DNA from: Magnaporthiopsis rhizophila
Lineage: Eukaryota > Ascomycota > Sordariomycetes > Magnaporthales > Magnaporthaceae
Assembly: GCA_003049465.1 (NCBI GenBank)
Contig: PYSS01000017.1
Location: 62,001 to 126,000, forward strand
Length of the DNA stretch: 64,000 bases
Direction: 5' to 3'
Each line of letters begins with the position of its first letter. The first letter of the stretch is position 1. The notes beneath the pieces are model-generated. The model was not told the DNA's origin, ran no database searches, and worked only from the letters and a program-made list of their open reading frames with translations. The position numbers and the translations under genes are program-made. Below, in pieces: positions 34,839 to 47,478 of this stretch.

Positions 34839-37800
34839 GATCGGGTTGGAGTGCCGGACTGAAAAAAAAGCCAAGTGCAGAGCCGTCCATTAAGAACGAC
34901 GGCTTGGCTGGCACTGCGGATGCTGTCATCTCCCGCTCGCGCTCTTGGCCCGGCCTAAAAGGCCTCGGCGTCCCGCAAATCGGGTCCAAATCTAATCTTT
35001 TTCTCTTGGCCATGCCGCTATGATACGATATCTGAGCCTTGACAGGGTAGGGTTGCCAAGGGGCAACAAGATAAACGCCTGGTTTCCTTGGGACTACCCT
35101 AGCAGGTATGTTTCTTGGGAATTTTGCTGGGGGGACATCGGCCGGCCTATATAAATGCCAAGATAGGTACATACGGCCGGCCCGGCCGATGCGGCTTGGG
35201 GGGCAACTAGGACTCCATGTACCAGCCTATGATAAACGGGATAAGAAGAAAACGAGAATCAACTTCAACGCTGTGCCACCGCCACGTCTGCTCGCAGCGT
35301 GGGGTGCGTTCGTGCGCAGCGAGATACTGTGCCACTGCTGCAAGGCGTTCTTGGCCTCAGAGCCCGGGGACCATTCACAGCCTCGGCGAGGCCGTGTGAC
35401 CTTGCAGATTATTCAACGTCTGCACCTCTCCCTGAGCTCCTGGTGCAATCTAGCAAATATGGGGGTGGTAAGCGGCACACGTAAAAAAAAAAAGAAAATA
35501 GCGTGGGGTGGTTGTTGCTGCAAGCAATCGGGCAACTTTGCGCTGCTAGAGACGAGCTTGGAGGTGAATCCCGAGCCTCTTGATCGCACACGTTGTGTGG
35601 GGGTTCCAGAAGTTGGTATTTTCTTTGTCGTTTCTTTTTCAGCCCGCCAACTTCAACTACGTCATCATGCCTACAATAAGATGTGGGTGGATTCCCGCCG
35701 CGTGCCTTTGCCAAAGTGGCGATGGAATGAGAAGCATCGCCCTTAGGGAAATACTGCCCAAATTGCCCCAAGTGGATATCGAGCAATAAGATCGTCGCCA
35801 CCCCGCCTGTTAGTGCGCAGTTGATCCCCCGCCGGATCGCCTCTTTTCGCTCCAATGTCATCAAGCGTCCTATCGTCCAGTATACAAGCGCGCATATCGG
35901 CAGGTGGGAGGCGTTTATCATTCATAAAAGAGAGACGCTAGGCGCAGGCCAGATATGACCGAAGCGTGTGTGGTTGTTGCGGGGTGCCTGTACCTTCCAA
36001 TCAATAGCCAAGACTCAAGACCGGAGTCCAGGCAGTCTCCTGCTCCGACCGTTTCCATTTGTTTCTCCGGGCGCCCATTCGCGAATGCTCTGCGGACCCC
36101 CGCTTGGCCGTGATGCAGCCAGGCTCTGCCGTCGGTGGCCGAGGCGGTTAGGCAGGGTTGGTGGATGGATGACTGCAGCGCCATGCGCGCTGTGGGGTAG
36201 CGCTCGGGACGTGATGGAGACAGCCCAGCCTTGGCTTGCTGTTTCGAGCAGCTTGCAAGAAGTAAAAAATTCCCCCTTCCCTGCTTGTTTGATTGTCTTG
36301 AAAAATTGACTTTGAGGGGTGTTTATTTGCTGGGGGCTTGACATGACTGGCACAATGTCTGCTCGAGAGAGTCACCTGTGTCTGCCATGTCTGTGTCTCT
36401 GCAGACCTAGGTAGAATAGACTCTAGAGATAGTGGATAGTGCCGACAGCGCCGCGGGCTGATAGGCCAATGGCTAATGGCGGTCTGGCGGGCGGCGGCGG
36501 TCCAACCGGAGTGAATCCAGTTTTCTATGCGGGAAGGTGACGTCTGCCGTTTGCTATTGATGTGGTCAGGTGCTGTTCCGCCATCGCCGGGGACGGCGTC
36601 CAGGGCCCTGGGCTCAGACAGTGGGGACGGCCCCGAAGCAGGAGCCATCAATGCAGCACGCGAACAACGGCACGGGCCAGCCTGCCCCTGACGAACGCTT
36701 CTTGATGGACCTAACCCATGTCAGCCTTCTCCTCTCGTCCCTTTTAGGGGTGGCTGTACCCGGCTGAACCGGGGAAGCAAAGACGGGGAACAAAAACAAA
36801 AACGAGGGAGAAGGAAGCAAAAAGCGCCACGTGCCATTGCCAAGCATTACCAGGTATCTCTCCGCCTCTCTTCCTTCTCCTCGGAAATCTCAGAGTGGCC
36901 ACCTGATCCGACGCAGGCCCGGCGGCCGTCTTCGATGCTCGAGGGCATGGCTCTAGAGGCTAGCAGCCGTAGACCGAGTTGCGGGCATCTGCTGCTATCC
37001 ATGTTGACCGGCGGGCCATTGGCCAGTGGAAAGGAGTAAATGAAAGGAGATAACATGTCGAATCACGCCTAGAAGAAACGCCTAGCGCGCGGCGCCCCCA
37101 CACAAACTGTTGAGGCCTAAGGGATACATGGACGAGTCGTCTGGCCAATGTGACAAGCACTGAGCGTCCCACGGATAAGCATCATCCCTCGAGAGAAAAA
37201 CAAGGCGGACAAGATGCCCAAGACGACGACCGCAACCGCAACCTGCAACCGGCACAAGCCCCTGGCCAAGACACGCCTCCCAGCAACGAATTCTCGGCTA
37301 CAACGGCTCTGGGAGGCACAGTAGTCGAGGTCTCTCATCGTTCTTGCCTTTTTTTCTCTTTTGCCCCAAAGACGCCAAGAGGCTAGGGGACCGCCGGACA
37401 GGGGTGCCGAGTGGGACCGATGGAGCCTCAAGTGTGGCAGTATGACGGAATGTGCCCAATCACCTGTATCTCTTGCAACTGACAACGTCCTCCCAAGACC
37501 ATGGTAGCCCTCTGTGCGAGAAGTCCAAGACTTCGGGCCTCTTGGCGTACCAACAAAATGTTCCGTTTTGCGGCGCACGCAATGGATAGGCTGGTCTCGG
37601 CGGCGGAGCGTGGGTCGGATTTTTTTCTCTACTCTTTTTCCTAGCGCGTTTATAAAGGCTCGAGAGCCCGTCGTCCGGCTAGAGGCTGCGTCATTGTTCG
37701 AGACCTTTTCTGTCAACCACACCCGACGAGCGAGCCTCTTTCGGAACCGTCCGCTTGTCTTTTTGTCTTTCTTTCCAGCAGCAATTGGGTCTTATCCTCG

Positions 37801-38075
37801 TATCTTCGGGATAGGATCACATCTGAAGAAGAAAATAAAAGCAAGGACGTCTCGGACGCGCAAGGAAACAATATCCTGCCACCCCCGACGTCGGCCAGCG
37901 CACACAAGAACCGCTGCGCTCGGAAGACAACGGATTCCCGCCCTGACCTTGAGATTATTGTTCTCGGTCACTCCTTCGCGGCTTCCTTTTCTCTCTTTTG
38001 GTTTTGTCTCTCGACTTGTCCCTCACTCCTCCTGTCACGGTCACTCATTAGGCCTGCCAGTGATGCATCGCAACC

Positions 38076-41000
38076 ATGCCGACTAATTACGAAAAACACC
38101 CCTTCCTCCTCGGGGTCGACGATGTTGCCAATGCGCTCGGCACCAATGTCGACTCCGGGCTGACGGCGGCCCGGGTCCAGAAGCTCCAGCAGGAGTTTCC
38201 TCCCAACGAGCTGGATGCAGGCGGCGCCATCCCGTGGTACAGCATCTTTCTCAAGCAGCTGTTCAATGCCATGGTCCTGGTACGTGAAGCTACTTCTCCT
38301 CCACCCGTACATCTCTACTCTGTGCGGCGCTATGCGAGACTTGGAGAAAAAGCATCTGGCTGACGTGACTTCCTCCAGGTCCTGTTTTTTGCCATGGCCC
38401 TGTCTTTTGGTATCAACGACATGATTGAGGGTGGCGTTTTAGCCGCCGTCATTGTTCTCAACGTCTCGATTGGTTTCGTCCAGGAGTACCGCGCCGAGAA
38501 GAAGATGGACGCTCTGCGCGCTCTATCCTCCCCCAGTGCTACCGTTCTCCGTGATGGAAAGACTCAGGTCATTCCAAAGTACGTATTTCCCCACTGGGGC
38601 GGAAGTGCCTCGATACGAGAAACAGCAGCTAACAGACAGCTTCACAGTGCCGAGGTCGTCCCCGGTGACATTATCCTTCTGAAAATGGGTGATACCGTTC
38701 CTGCGGACCTCCGCCTCTTCGAGGTGATGAACCTTTCGTGCGATGAGCAGTCTCTCACCGGCGAGTCCATGCCCGTGGATAAGATCGTCGAGAACAACAT
38801 CAAGGCCCTCGGGTCCGACAAGGAGGCCACCGCCGAGGGCGAGGTTGGCATTGGCGACCGTGTGAACATCGCATACGCCACGACCATCGTCCGGAAGGGC
38901 AGAGGCCGTGGCATCGTCATTGAGACGGGCATGCAGACCGAGGTCGGCAAGATCGCCGCCTCGACTAAGAAGAAGCCTAAGGCCGGCCGCTCCATGAACT
39001 GGAGGAAGTACGGCAAGCGCCAGCCCCTCATTGGAGCCCTGAGGCGCGCCTACGACTTCCTCGGCAAGTTCCTTGGTCTCACCGAGGGCACGCCACTCCA
39101 GAAGAAGCTGGCTGCCCTTGCCTACATCCTGTTTGGTTGCGCTCTGATCCTAGCCATCATCGTGTTTGGCGTCAACCGCTTCCACGTGCCCCACGACGTG
39201 CTCATTTATGCTATCTCGACTGGTATTGCTATCATCCCCGAGTCCCTGGTTGCCGTGCTCACCATCACCATGGTGCAGGCCACTCGGGTCATGCGCAAGG
39301 CCAACGTGGTCGTCCGTGATCTTTCGGCCCTCGAGGCTCTGGGAGGTGTCACCAACATTTGCTCCGACAAGACCGGCACTCTGACCCAAGGCGCCATGAT
39401 TGTCAAGAAGGTCTGGCTGCCGGCTTCCAAGATCTACACCGTCCGTGACTCCATGGACCCCAGCGACCCCACCGTCGGATCTGTTACGTACTCGGAGAAG
39501 ACCGACGACATGGAGGAGCCCAAGCGCGACTACGATGCGGAGCGCAGCGCTGGTGCCCTCAAGTTTGACGTCCCCGAGGAGAAGCTGAACCCGGTCGAGA
39601 AGCCCAAGAAGGCTAACGAGCCCGCCGCCGAGCTCAACGACGAGCTGCGCATGTTCCTGCTGTCCACCGCGCTTTGCAACCTGGCCACCGTCCGCAAGGA
39701 CGCCGAGAAGGACAAGTGGATGACCACGGGAGAGCCCACCGAGATTGCGCTGCAGATCTTTGCCTGGCGCTTCGAGCGCGGAAAGAGGTCGCTCGAGGCG
39801 CAGGGCTGGAAGCAGGTTTCCGAGTTCCCGTTCGACAGCACCATCAAGCGCATGAGCGTGGTCTACAACGCTCCCGAGGACAACGGCCTCGGCCTGCCCA
39901 CCGACAGCAGCCTAATCTTCACCAAGGGCGCCGTCGAGCGCATCATCGACCTCTGCACGCACCTGGGCCAGGGCGAGGCGCGCGAGGAGATGACGGACGA
40001 GGCCAAGGAGCGGATCCTGAAGCAGATGGACGACTTCGCGTCGCAGGGCCAGCGCGTGCTCGCCATCGCGTACCGGAACTGGGACGGCATGTTCACGCGG
40101 CCGGACAAGGCGGCCGAGGCGGCGGACCCGACCAAGAGCGACGACGCGATCCGGAGCAGCGTCGAGTCGGGCCTGACGCTCCTCGGGCTGGCCGGCATCT
40201 ACGACCCGCCGCGCAAGGAGACGACTCCCGCGATCCGCGAGTGCTCCAACGCCGGCATCCGCGTGCACATGCTCACGGGCGACCACCCGGCCACGGCCGC
40301 GGCCATCGCCAAGGAGGTCGGCATCCTGCCCTTCAACCTGTCGGTGCTGCCGGCGCACATCGCCGAGACGTGCGTGCAAAAGGCGACCGACTTCGACAAG
40401 CTCACCGACGAGGAGATCGACGCGCTCGAGGAGCTGCCGCTGGTCATCGCGCGCTGCGCCCCGGACACCAAGACGCGCATGATCGAGGCGCTGCGGCGCC
40501 GCAGCGCCTTCATGGCCATGACGGGCGACGGCGTCAACGACGCTCCCTCGCTCAGCAACGCCGACGTCGGCATCGCCATGGGCTCCGGGTCCGACGTGGC
40601 CAAGTCGGCGTCCAAGATCGTGCTGACCGACGACAAGTTCAACTCCATCGTGGCCGCCATCCGCGAGGGCCGGCGCATGTTTGAGAACATCCAAAAGTTC
40701 GTGCTGCACCTGCTGACGTCCAACGTCGGCGAGGTGATCCTGCTGATCGCGGGCCTCGGGTTCCAGGACGGTTCCGGGACGTCCGTGTTCCCCATCAGCC
40801 CGCTGCAGATCCTGTGGATCAACATGCTCACGTCGTCGTTCCCGGCCTTTGGGCTGGGCCGCGAGAAGGCGTCGAGCGACATCATGCGGAAACCGCCCCA
40901 CTCGACCAAGCGCGGCGTCTTCACCAACCAGATCATTGTCGACATGCTCGTGTATGGCTTCATCATGGGTGTGTGCACGCTCATGACTTTTGTGGTTATC

Positions 41001-41576
41001 GTCTACGGCGTCCACAACGGCGAGCTGGGCGACAACTGCAACACCGTCTACTCGGCCCAGTGCGACGTCGTCTTCCGCGCCCGCGCCGCCGTTTTCGCCG
41101 AGCTGACCTGGTTGATTCTGTTCTCGGCCTGGGAGTTCAAGTCGCTGCGCCGGTCCATGTTCCGCCTCAACCCGGACTCGGACAGCCGCTTCCCCTTCTT
41201 CAAGGACGTGTACGAGAACCAGTTCCTGTTCTGGTCCGTCATCCTGGCTTTCGTCTCCGTCTTTGGCGCCATCCACATCCCCGTCGTGAACCAGAACGTG
41301 TTCCGTCACAACCCCATCTCGTGGGAGTACGGCCTCGCCTTTGGCGGCCTGTTCGTCTTCATCGTCGGCGTCGAGGCCTGGAAGTTCATCAAGCGCCGCT
41401 TCAGGCTGCTCGACGACCACGCCGTCGTGCGCGGGCCCTTCTCGCAGGGCAGCGAGGACACCGAGGGCCGCTCGTTCGTCAAGACCATGTCCTTCTCCAG
41501 CTTCAAGAGCTGGAGCAGGTCCAGCATGCGCAGCAGGAGCCGGACCCGGACGCAGGAGAAGAACCGCGACAGCTAA
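38076..41576 (+). CDS. ENA: ENA-type (P-type IID) Na+/K+ export ATPase
   Basis: Three exons (38076-38279, 38379-38578, 38648-41576) give 1110 aa, the usual size of fungal ENA pumps. Parts in order: cation ATPase N-domain (HPFLLGVDDVANALGT), helices 1-2, the actuator with TGES at residues 172-175, helix 4 with the IIPESLV motif, the phosphorylation motif DKTGTLT with the acceptor Asp at residue 375, a nucleotide-binding domain, the hinge TGDGVNDAPSL from residue 760, and a C-terminal set of helices followed by a Ser/Arg-rich tail. Family members use ATP to export Na+ or K+ across the plasma membrane and support salt and alkaline pH tolerance. Salt- or pH-dependent control is expected from the family, but no element was identified. 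The second intron (38579-38647) is 69 nt with no in-frame stop, so retention would insert 23 residues. Confidence 0.93.
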
Positions 41577-42357
41577 ACGAGCCCGTCATTTTGGGGGCGT
41601 TGTTTCCTTTCGTTTGTGTTGTTCAATTTTTGTAACATGGACGCTCGGTTGTCGTCGTTCTCGCCTCTGTCCTCATTTCTCTTTTCGCTTGACGTGGTAA
41701 CATGAATGATGACTGGTGTTGAGTATCGGCCAGAGGGAAGGGCGAGGAACGGGGATGAACACGACCAGACGGCGGGGACACCGGAACAGAATATCGGCGG
41801 ACAATCTGGCAAGTTTTCTAATGTCGCACTTTCTTCGTCTTTCTGTGGAACAACGTAATATCAACCTACTCTGGCTTCCGTTCGATTTTCTTTTTTCTTC
41901 AGCCATTGTTGCCTATACCGCTTGCCTGCAGGGTTCTGCTCTTGTTTTGGGCACCTGCCTGGGAAAATCTCGCAAAGTTTGTGTATCAAGTCGACGGATA
42001 CGGAGGAGGCAAAAGCCGCGGTATTGCGGCGGTGTCGGATGACAGTGTATTTACCAGCATATCGGAGGTAGAAGACTCGAAGAGCGAGCTTGGTAAATCT
42101 CCTGCTTAGTCATGCAGCTCTCTCAATTGACGAACCACCTGGCCCCACCGCGATCAACCCCTGAATGCTGGCGCGTGCGACGAGCTGGGCCTCTGAAGAC
42201 ACGCGCGAAAAGCAACGTCACCTTCAGCTGCAAACCCTCCCGCTCGACAGTTCAAGCCACCTTCTCAACGCTCCTTTTTGCTCTCTATTTGCCCGCGCTT
42301 TGTTCACCACTCTCCTTAACGCTCCTCCCGAACGTCCATCGGCCGAAAGCGACAAAC
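41577..42357. other. Intergenic region between the ENA and DPM1 genes
   Basis: About 780 bp between two tandem plus-strand genes. It should hold the ENA 3' end and the DPM1 promoter and leader. No other feature was recognised. Confidence 0.45.
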
Positions 42358-43287
42358 ATGGCGGCCACCAAGAAAACGTCGCCCTCCAAGGACGTCTACT
42401 CAGTCATCCTACCCACCTTCAACGAGCGCCAGAACCTGCCCATCATTACCTGGCTGCTTAACAAGACCTTTACTGAGCAGTAGGTTCTCTCTCGCGCACG
42501 GGGGCGGACAAATATTACAAGAGACACACAATGTGCGCGTGGAGGCATTTTGGTTTCTGACATGGAAAATTACGCCTTTCGCAGCAACATCGACTGGGAG
42601 CTCATCATCGTCGACGACGGCTCGCCCGATGGAACACAGGATGTCGCCAAGCAGCTGATCAAGGCATTTGAACCGCATGTCCACCTGCACCCGCGCACCG
42701 GAAAGCTGGGTCTGGGCACAGCCTACGTCCACGGCCTGCAGTTTGCCAAGGGCAACTTTATCATCATCATGGACGGTAAGGGGTGGCCAGTTTCGAAGAC
42801 GACTCATTCTCCTCCGCTGCCACAGCCAAAACTGACCAGCTCGCTTTCCCTCGGAACAGCCGACTTCTCGCACCACCCCAAATTCATCCCGCAGATGATC
42901 GCCAAGCAGAAGACGGCCGACTACGACATCGTGACGGGCACGCGGTACGCGCCCGGCGGAGGCGTGCACGGTTGGGACCTGAAGCGGCGCATGACGTCCA
43001 AGGGCGCCAACATCCTGGCCGACACGGTGCTGCGTCCCGGGGTCAGCGACCTGACGGGCTCGTTCCGGCTCTACAAGCGGGCAGTGCTCGAGAAGCTGTT
43101 CGAGACGACCGACGTGCGCGGCTTCAGCATGCAGATGGCACTCGCCGTCACGGCGAAAGCGGTCGGCTTCACCATTGCCGAGGTGCCCATCACGTTTGTG
43201 GACCGTGTTTACGGCGACTCCAAGCTGGGCGGGGAGGAGATTGTCGAGTATGCCAAGGGTGTGTTTTCGCTGTGGGCGAGGGTATAA
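42358..43287 (+). CDS. DPM1: Dolichol-phosphate mannosyltransferase catalytic subunit
   Basis: Three exons (42358-42479, 42585-42775, 42860-43287) give 246 aa. The GT-A glycosyltransferase family 2 fold is clear: the VILPTFNERQNLP start, the LIIVDDGSPDGT nucleotide-sugar motif, GLGTAYVHGLQFAKGN, the metal-binding DxD as MDADFSHHP formed across the second intron, then the GTRY block and the GSFRLYKR segment. The length and lack of a C-terminal membrane anchor match the human and fission yeast type, in which the catalytic subunit is tethered by small Dpm2/Dpm3 partners. The enzyme makes dolichol-P-mannose at the ER for N-glycosylation, O-mannosylation and GPI anchors. The second intron is precisely placed between MD and ADFSH. 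Confidence 0.94.
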
Positions 43288-43667
43288 GCAGGGAAACAGG
43301 ATGAAGGAATGAGATAGTAGCGCATTTGCTCGGTCCGGTCGGGCAATAAGGTGGGTGAGGTTAGGGAAGGCGGTCTCTCGATAATACCCCGGCTAATTCC
43401 ATCTGACTTGTGAATTGTCCAATTCTTTTGTCTGCATCATGACATTACATGTTGACAGCGGTGATGGTCGAGAGTTTCGCACGTGTTGATAAGATTGTCC
43501 CCAGCGTCTGCGCCCGCCATTGATTGCACAGGGCTGACCCGCTGAACGGGAACCTGTTGGCAGCTGGGCCCCACATGAACAGCTCGGGCAGGAGGGGCAC
43601 ATGAGCGCGAGACCAAGGGTCGCGTTTGAATAGAAACAGCCCAGAGCGGCTCAACGGCTCAAACGCC
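43288..43667. other. Short intergenic region DPM1 to CSN8-like gene
   Basis: 380 bp holding the DPM1 3' end and the promoter of the next plus-strand gene. Nothing else was recognised. Confidence 0.4.
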
Positions 43668-44859
43668 ATGGCATCTGGAGCCTGGCCTCGACACAGCATG
43701 CCCTCCGGTCGCGGCCCATCGTCGGCATGGGGCCGCCTGAAACCCGTCGAGCTCGACCCTCTGGAGGCCATGGGGCTGCCTTCCAAGGGCGAAACCAGGT
43801 AAAAAAAGACCACTTGCGTCCTTGCTCTACTGCCGCGCACCTGCTGAACTCGGCATGCCCTGCAGGCTCCTCGACTACAAGACGCAGAATCAGTACTACA
43901 CCGAGATCGTCAAGAGGTATCTCGCCTTTTGCTCCGATGCCGGGGGCCGGGACTCACTGCTTGCCCAGTTTGCCGCCCTCAGCGTCGAGCCCTCGTCGAC
44001 GTCAGGAGCGGCAGCAGCTCCGGCGATAAGCGGCAGTAGCAGTAGCAGTGGTGGTGACAGCATCTACAGCCTGCCGCAGCCCACAAAGGCCACGATAGCC
44101 GCCGCAACCGCCGATTCCAGCGCCGGCGGGGCCAAGTCAAAGGACCTGACGGTCATCATGATGGCGCTCCGCAAGCTGCGCGAGGCCATCGTGGCCTCGA
44201 AGCGCGCCGACGACTTTGCCGTGCAGACCTACCTGTTCTGCATCCGCCTCGCCGTCCTGGTCAAGCAGCCCGAGTCGTACCACCCAGCCATCCAGCACCT
44301 GCTGCGGCGTATTAACAACCGTCCCCAGCAACTGCAGCTGCAGCAGTCACAGCAGCAACAGGAACAGCTCCTCTCTCCCACTTCCCCCGACAGCCGACAC
44401 CAACACCACAGTCACAGTCACAACCGCCAGCAGCAGCAGCAGCAGCAGCAGCAACCGCTCACAACGGTCGAGCTACAGGAGGTGGCCGGCTACCTGGTGC
44501 TGGACGCGGCGTGCCGGCGCGGCGACCTGGCCGAGGCGCACGCGTCGCGCCTACGCTACGGCCTGCGCGACGGCCGCGTCGACGCCGTGCTCGCGGCCCT
44601 CGCGCATGACAACTACGCCGCCTTTTGGCGCCTCCGCGGCCAGGTCGACGGCCACAAGGCCCGCCTCATGGAGTTTGCCGAGCCGTCGATGCGCCGCCAC
44701 GCGCTGCTCTGCCTCGGCAGGTCGTACCTGTCCGTCTACTGCTCGTTCCTTGAGCGCTGTGCGGGGGGCAGGACCTGGGCGGACCTGCAGAAGCATGACG
44801 CTGTTGGGTGGGAGCGGGACGGGCAGCGGGTTGTTATTCGGAGGATTAAGGCCAAGTGA
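43668..44859 (+). CDS. PCI-like protein of the CSN8/PSMD8/eIF3k type
   Basis: Two exons, 43668-43798 and 43866-44859, give 374 aa with a standard splice (AG-GTAAAA, TGCAG). The C-terminal 170 residues are helical, with the pattern LRYGLRDGRVDAVLAALAHDNYAAFWRL followed by ALLCLGRSYLSVYCSFLE and a winged-helix-like end. This fits the CSN8/PSMD8/eIF3k (SAC3/GANP-related) PCI fold. Between the helical parts lies an insert rich in Gln, His and Ser, including a pure run of nine Gln, and the N-terminal third is Ser/Ala-rich. Which complex it belongs to (COP9 signalosome, proteasome lid, mRNA export) cannot be decided by eye. An earlier model start at 43698 (second Met) is possible. Confidence 0.65.
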
Positions 44860-47478
44860 TACTTTTTTGTTACTTTTATTTATTTATTTTGCTCACACGC
44901 GGGTGCTGAGCTGAGCGGCTAAGGAAGTTTCTTCAAAGAACTGGTTGATCTCGAGTATCGTTTCCCCCCCTTTTTTTAACTGCCATTTTTACTCTACGCG
45001 AATGGATACATAGATACCCTCGAACATAATACTATCACTGTCATCTACCAATGCGGAATAGACTGACAGGCAGCATTTTTGCCCCGTCCGACGTGCTTGT
45101 TGCGAGTCCCTTACCATTTGCGGCTTCGGCAACCCTCAGTTAGCCAGCCGGTGGTCGCGGTGCAGCGCGGGCTGGGCAAGTCCTATTTTCTCCTGCAACC
45201 ACGACATTGCCAACCACGAGACCACCCGGGAATGCTAGGTGACGTCAGGATGCTGCAGGACAAGACATCTTCCCTCGCCCCCCGTATACTTTCCCTTCAT
45301 TTCCCCTGTCACTCTCGCTGTTCCCCTCACTCCTGTCCCCTTTGGAATGCCGGATAAGGATGTTTTCCTACGATTCCCACACAGTTGGCTCCGCTCGATG
45401 AGAAATTATTAGTTTTCTAATATTATTGCATGTTCAGAGTAGGAGTAACGTTGTATCTACTGACTCTTTGTCGCCCTTGTTACAATGCCCTTTCCAGACC
45501 CGAAAACAGCGCCAAGAGCCTGTGATTTCGTGCCGGGGACTTGGTTTTTCTCACCGGTCCGTTCTTCATCCGTGTCTAGCGGATACGCGGCACCAGCTGA
45601 GACGGACATGGACGACGCATGCAGTCTTTCGCATCTCCATACCGTTCAAGCTAGTTCGTGTTTCTATTCAGGGCGATGGCCTGCCAAGACATATTGGCTA
45701 ATATCCACAGGCTATACAGCGAGGTGACATCGTCCATCTCTAGGACGCTCTCCAGCCCCAGCTCTCTCGTTATCAGCGCTCCACGGCCCCAAAAAGAAGC
45801 ATCTAGGCCCGAGCCAGCATTTCGCAACCCCTGGTCGAGGCGTGACGGCGTATTCGCCGGACATGTCCATTCATCTATATTGCAGCGCCGAGGCGAACCC
45901 CAGAGCCGATGGAAAGCGATTCCTGGTTCTGGTTCGTTTCTATTCTTGGAAAGGCTCGAGACTGCGACCCCCGCGATACGCCGTCATCCAGACGACGCAG
46001 CCTGTTTGCAACGTCAGCCTCACCGGCCGCTTCCCTCCCGCCACCGGAAAAGAGCGACTACGGCCTATTTGAGCTGCCCTGCGGCGGTTTGGATGTTCAC
46101 TGGACATACAGGGCGACTTTCTACATCCCGTTCGCCACGCTTTTTATGACAGGGACGATCTCACGTCGCTTTTGAGGAGTGAGAGCCTGGTAGACCTCGG
46201 TGGCGCCGGTTGGCCGAGAGCTCTGAATGGAAGCAGTGTATACCCAAAGCCGCTGCTCGCCTTAGTCGCAAGTCGGCAAGGAACCCCTGACACATGACAA
46301 GGCGCCAGCGTCTCCGCAAAGCCCAAATGGCTGGTTCATATCAAGACCGATTCCAGGCTTCTATCCAGCCGTCAAGAAGCATTGCGTCTTGCCATTATCG
46401 AGTTTAAAAATAGGACCCGGCCGACGGTGTTCTGTGGTCGACGCTTTCCCGGTCCCAGAAAATCAGGCTATCGGCGCGGGCTTCCAGACCGCGGTCTCGG
46501 GCTCACGTCCCCCGCTCAGGTGGGGTGCTCGTTTTTCATGTCAGCTTTTATGGGACGCCCAAACCTCCCTATCTCGTTCCTGTTTTGTCGACCGACAGGG
46601 CCCTGCGCACTAAGGCAGGGTAATATTGACGGAATGCAACCTCGGTTTGACGACGGCATGCGCCAGGCCGCATGTGCTCAATTCCCGGAGAAGCCTGGCG
46701 ATAACGGCTGGGAGGCGCCGCTTGTTGTTTCCAAAAAGCAACTCACTGGGTAATGGTCTTCTTGAATATCACAACGTTCTTGCCAGCTCTATACTTCTTC
46801 TCACTTAATGCAGTAGTAGCGAGCTGGAGCACAACAAAATGGCCAAGACAGCTTGGCGTCCTTTCGACATGAGCTGCCCGCTTCGGGCGGCCGGATAAAG
46901 TGCTGCACGCGTCTAAGAAGGGCCCGCTATGCAACGCAACGGCTATATCCAGTCATCCTGTACCTCCGGATCGCTTTCAGGCCCTTCATTTATCTCGATA
47001 TTAACTACCAAATGAACCGTGGGTCGACTCTCCAACACGATGCCGCATCGTGTCGCCACCTGCCCAGACCCTGCAAACGGGTGCAACACCGTCTCCGCCG
47101 GCGTGTCGCTGCGACCTTCCCATTCGATGTTGTGTCCGTGTTATCCACACGCGCACGCCATATTTCGCCACGGTGAAGATGGACGAAGTGAGAAGCTGAA
47201 CCCCGAAAGATGAGGGGTGGGTATGATACGTTGCTATATGAACTGCTCTGCGCTGTATAGTCCATGCTGTCTATAAATATCCCCCAGGGGCGTCACCGAC
47301 GGCGAAAGTCAAGCTGCCCTCTGGACCCTATTCAGGATATCAGGCCAAAGGACGATACCCGCCAAAAGAGTACCCCTTGCTCTTTCTCTCTAGTCTCTGT
47401 GAATATCCACACATATATAGGCCACACGAGGTCCCCTCCTCTCCCCTTCCAACCCACGCAGACCAAAACAACACCACC
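44860..47478. other. 2.6 kb interval without a clear gene; possible decayed gene
   Basis: Several short plus-strand frames between 45.48 and 46.18 kb are protein-like in composition but are interrupted and in different phases, which would suit a decayed gene. I could not assign a family. The final 200 bp contain a TATAAAT box at 47272-47278, about 205 bp upstream of the next start codon, so that part is the promoter of the secreted protein gene. Confidence 0.4.
47272..47278 (+). promoter_or_regulatory. TATA box of the small secreted protein gene
   Basis: TATAAAT lies about 205 bp before the start codon at 47479, followed by a pyrimidine-rich stretch typical of a strongly expressed fungal promoter. 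Confidence 0.55.

Larger units (their letters stand above)
31144..38075. other. Gene-poor 6.9 kb interval
   Basis: No gene could be supported on either strand. Frames up to 212 codons occur but overlap each other, lack domains and show no joining splice pattern. The interval includes a possible tRNA-derived Pol III element near 32.88-33.04 kb, a T run at 34810-34838, an inverted repeat around a TATA-like motif at 35136-35191, and, at the right end, a pyrimidine-rich leader for the ENA-type ATPase. Confidence 0.55.

Noticed and set aside
35108..35746. Plus-strand frame of 212 codons
   Set aside because: No recognisable domain, contains A-run-encoded Lys tract, and overlaps minus-strand frames of similar length.
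37514..38086. Plus-strand frame of 190 codons running into the ENA start
   Set aside because: It lies in the promoter and leader of the ENA gene, is in another phase, and looks like translated pyrimidine-rich leader.
39912..41420. Very long minus-strand frame (502 codons) opposite the ENA gene
   Set aside because: GC-rich third positions in the ENA gene commonly leave the opposite strand open; no independent motif was found.
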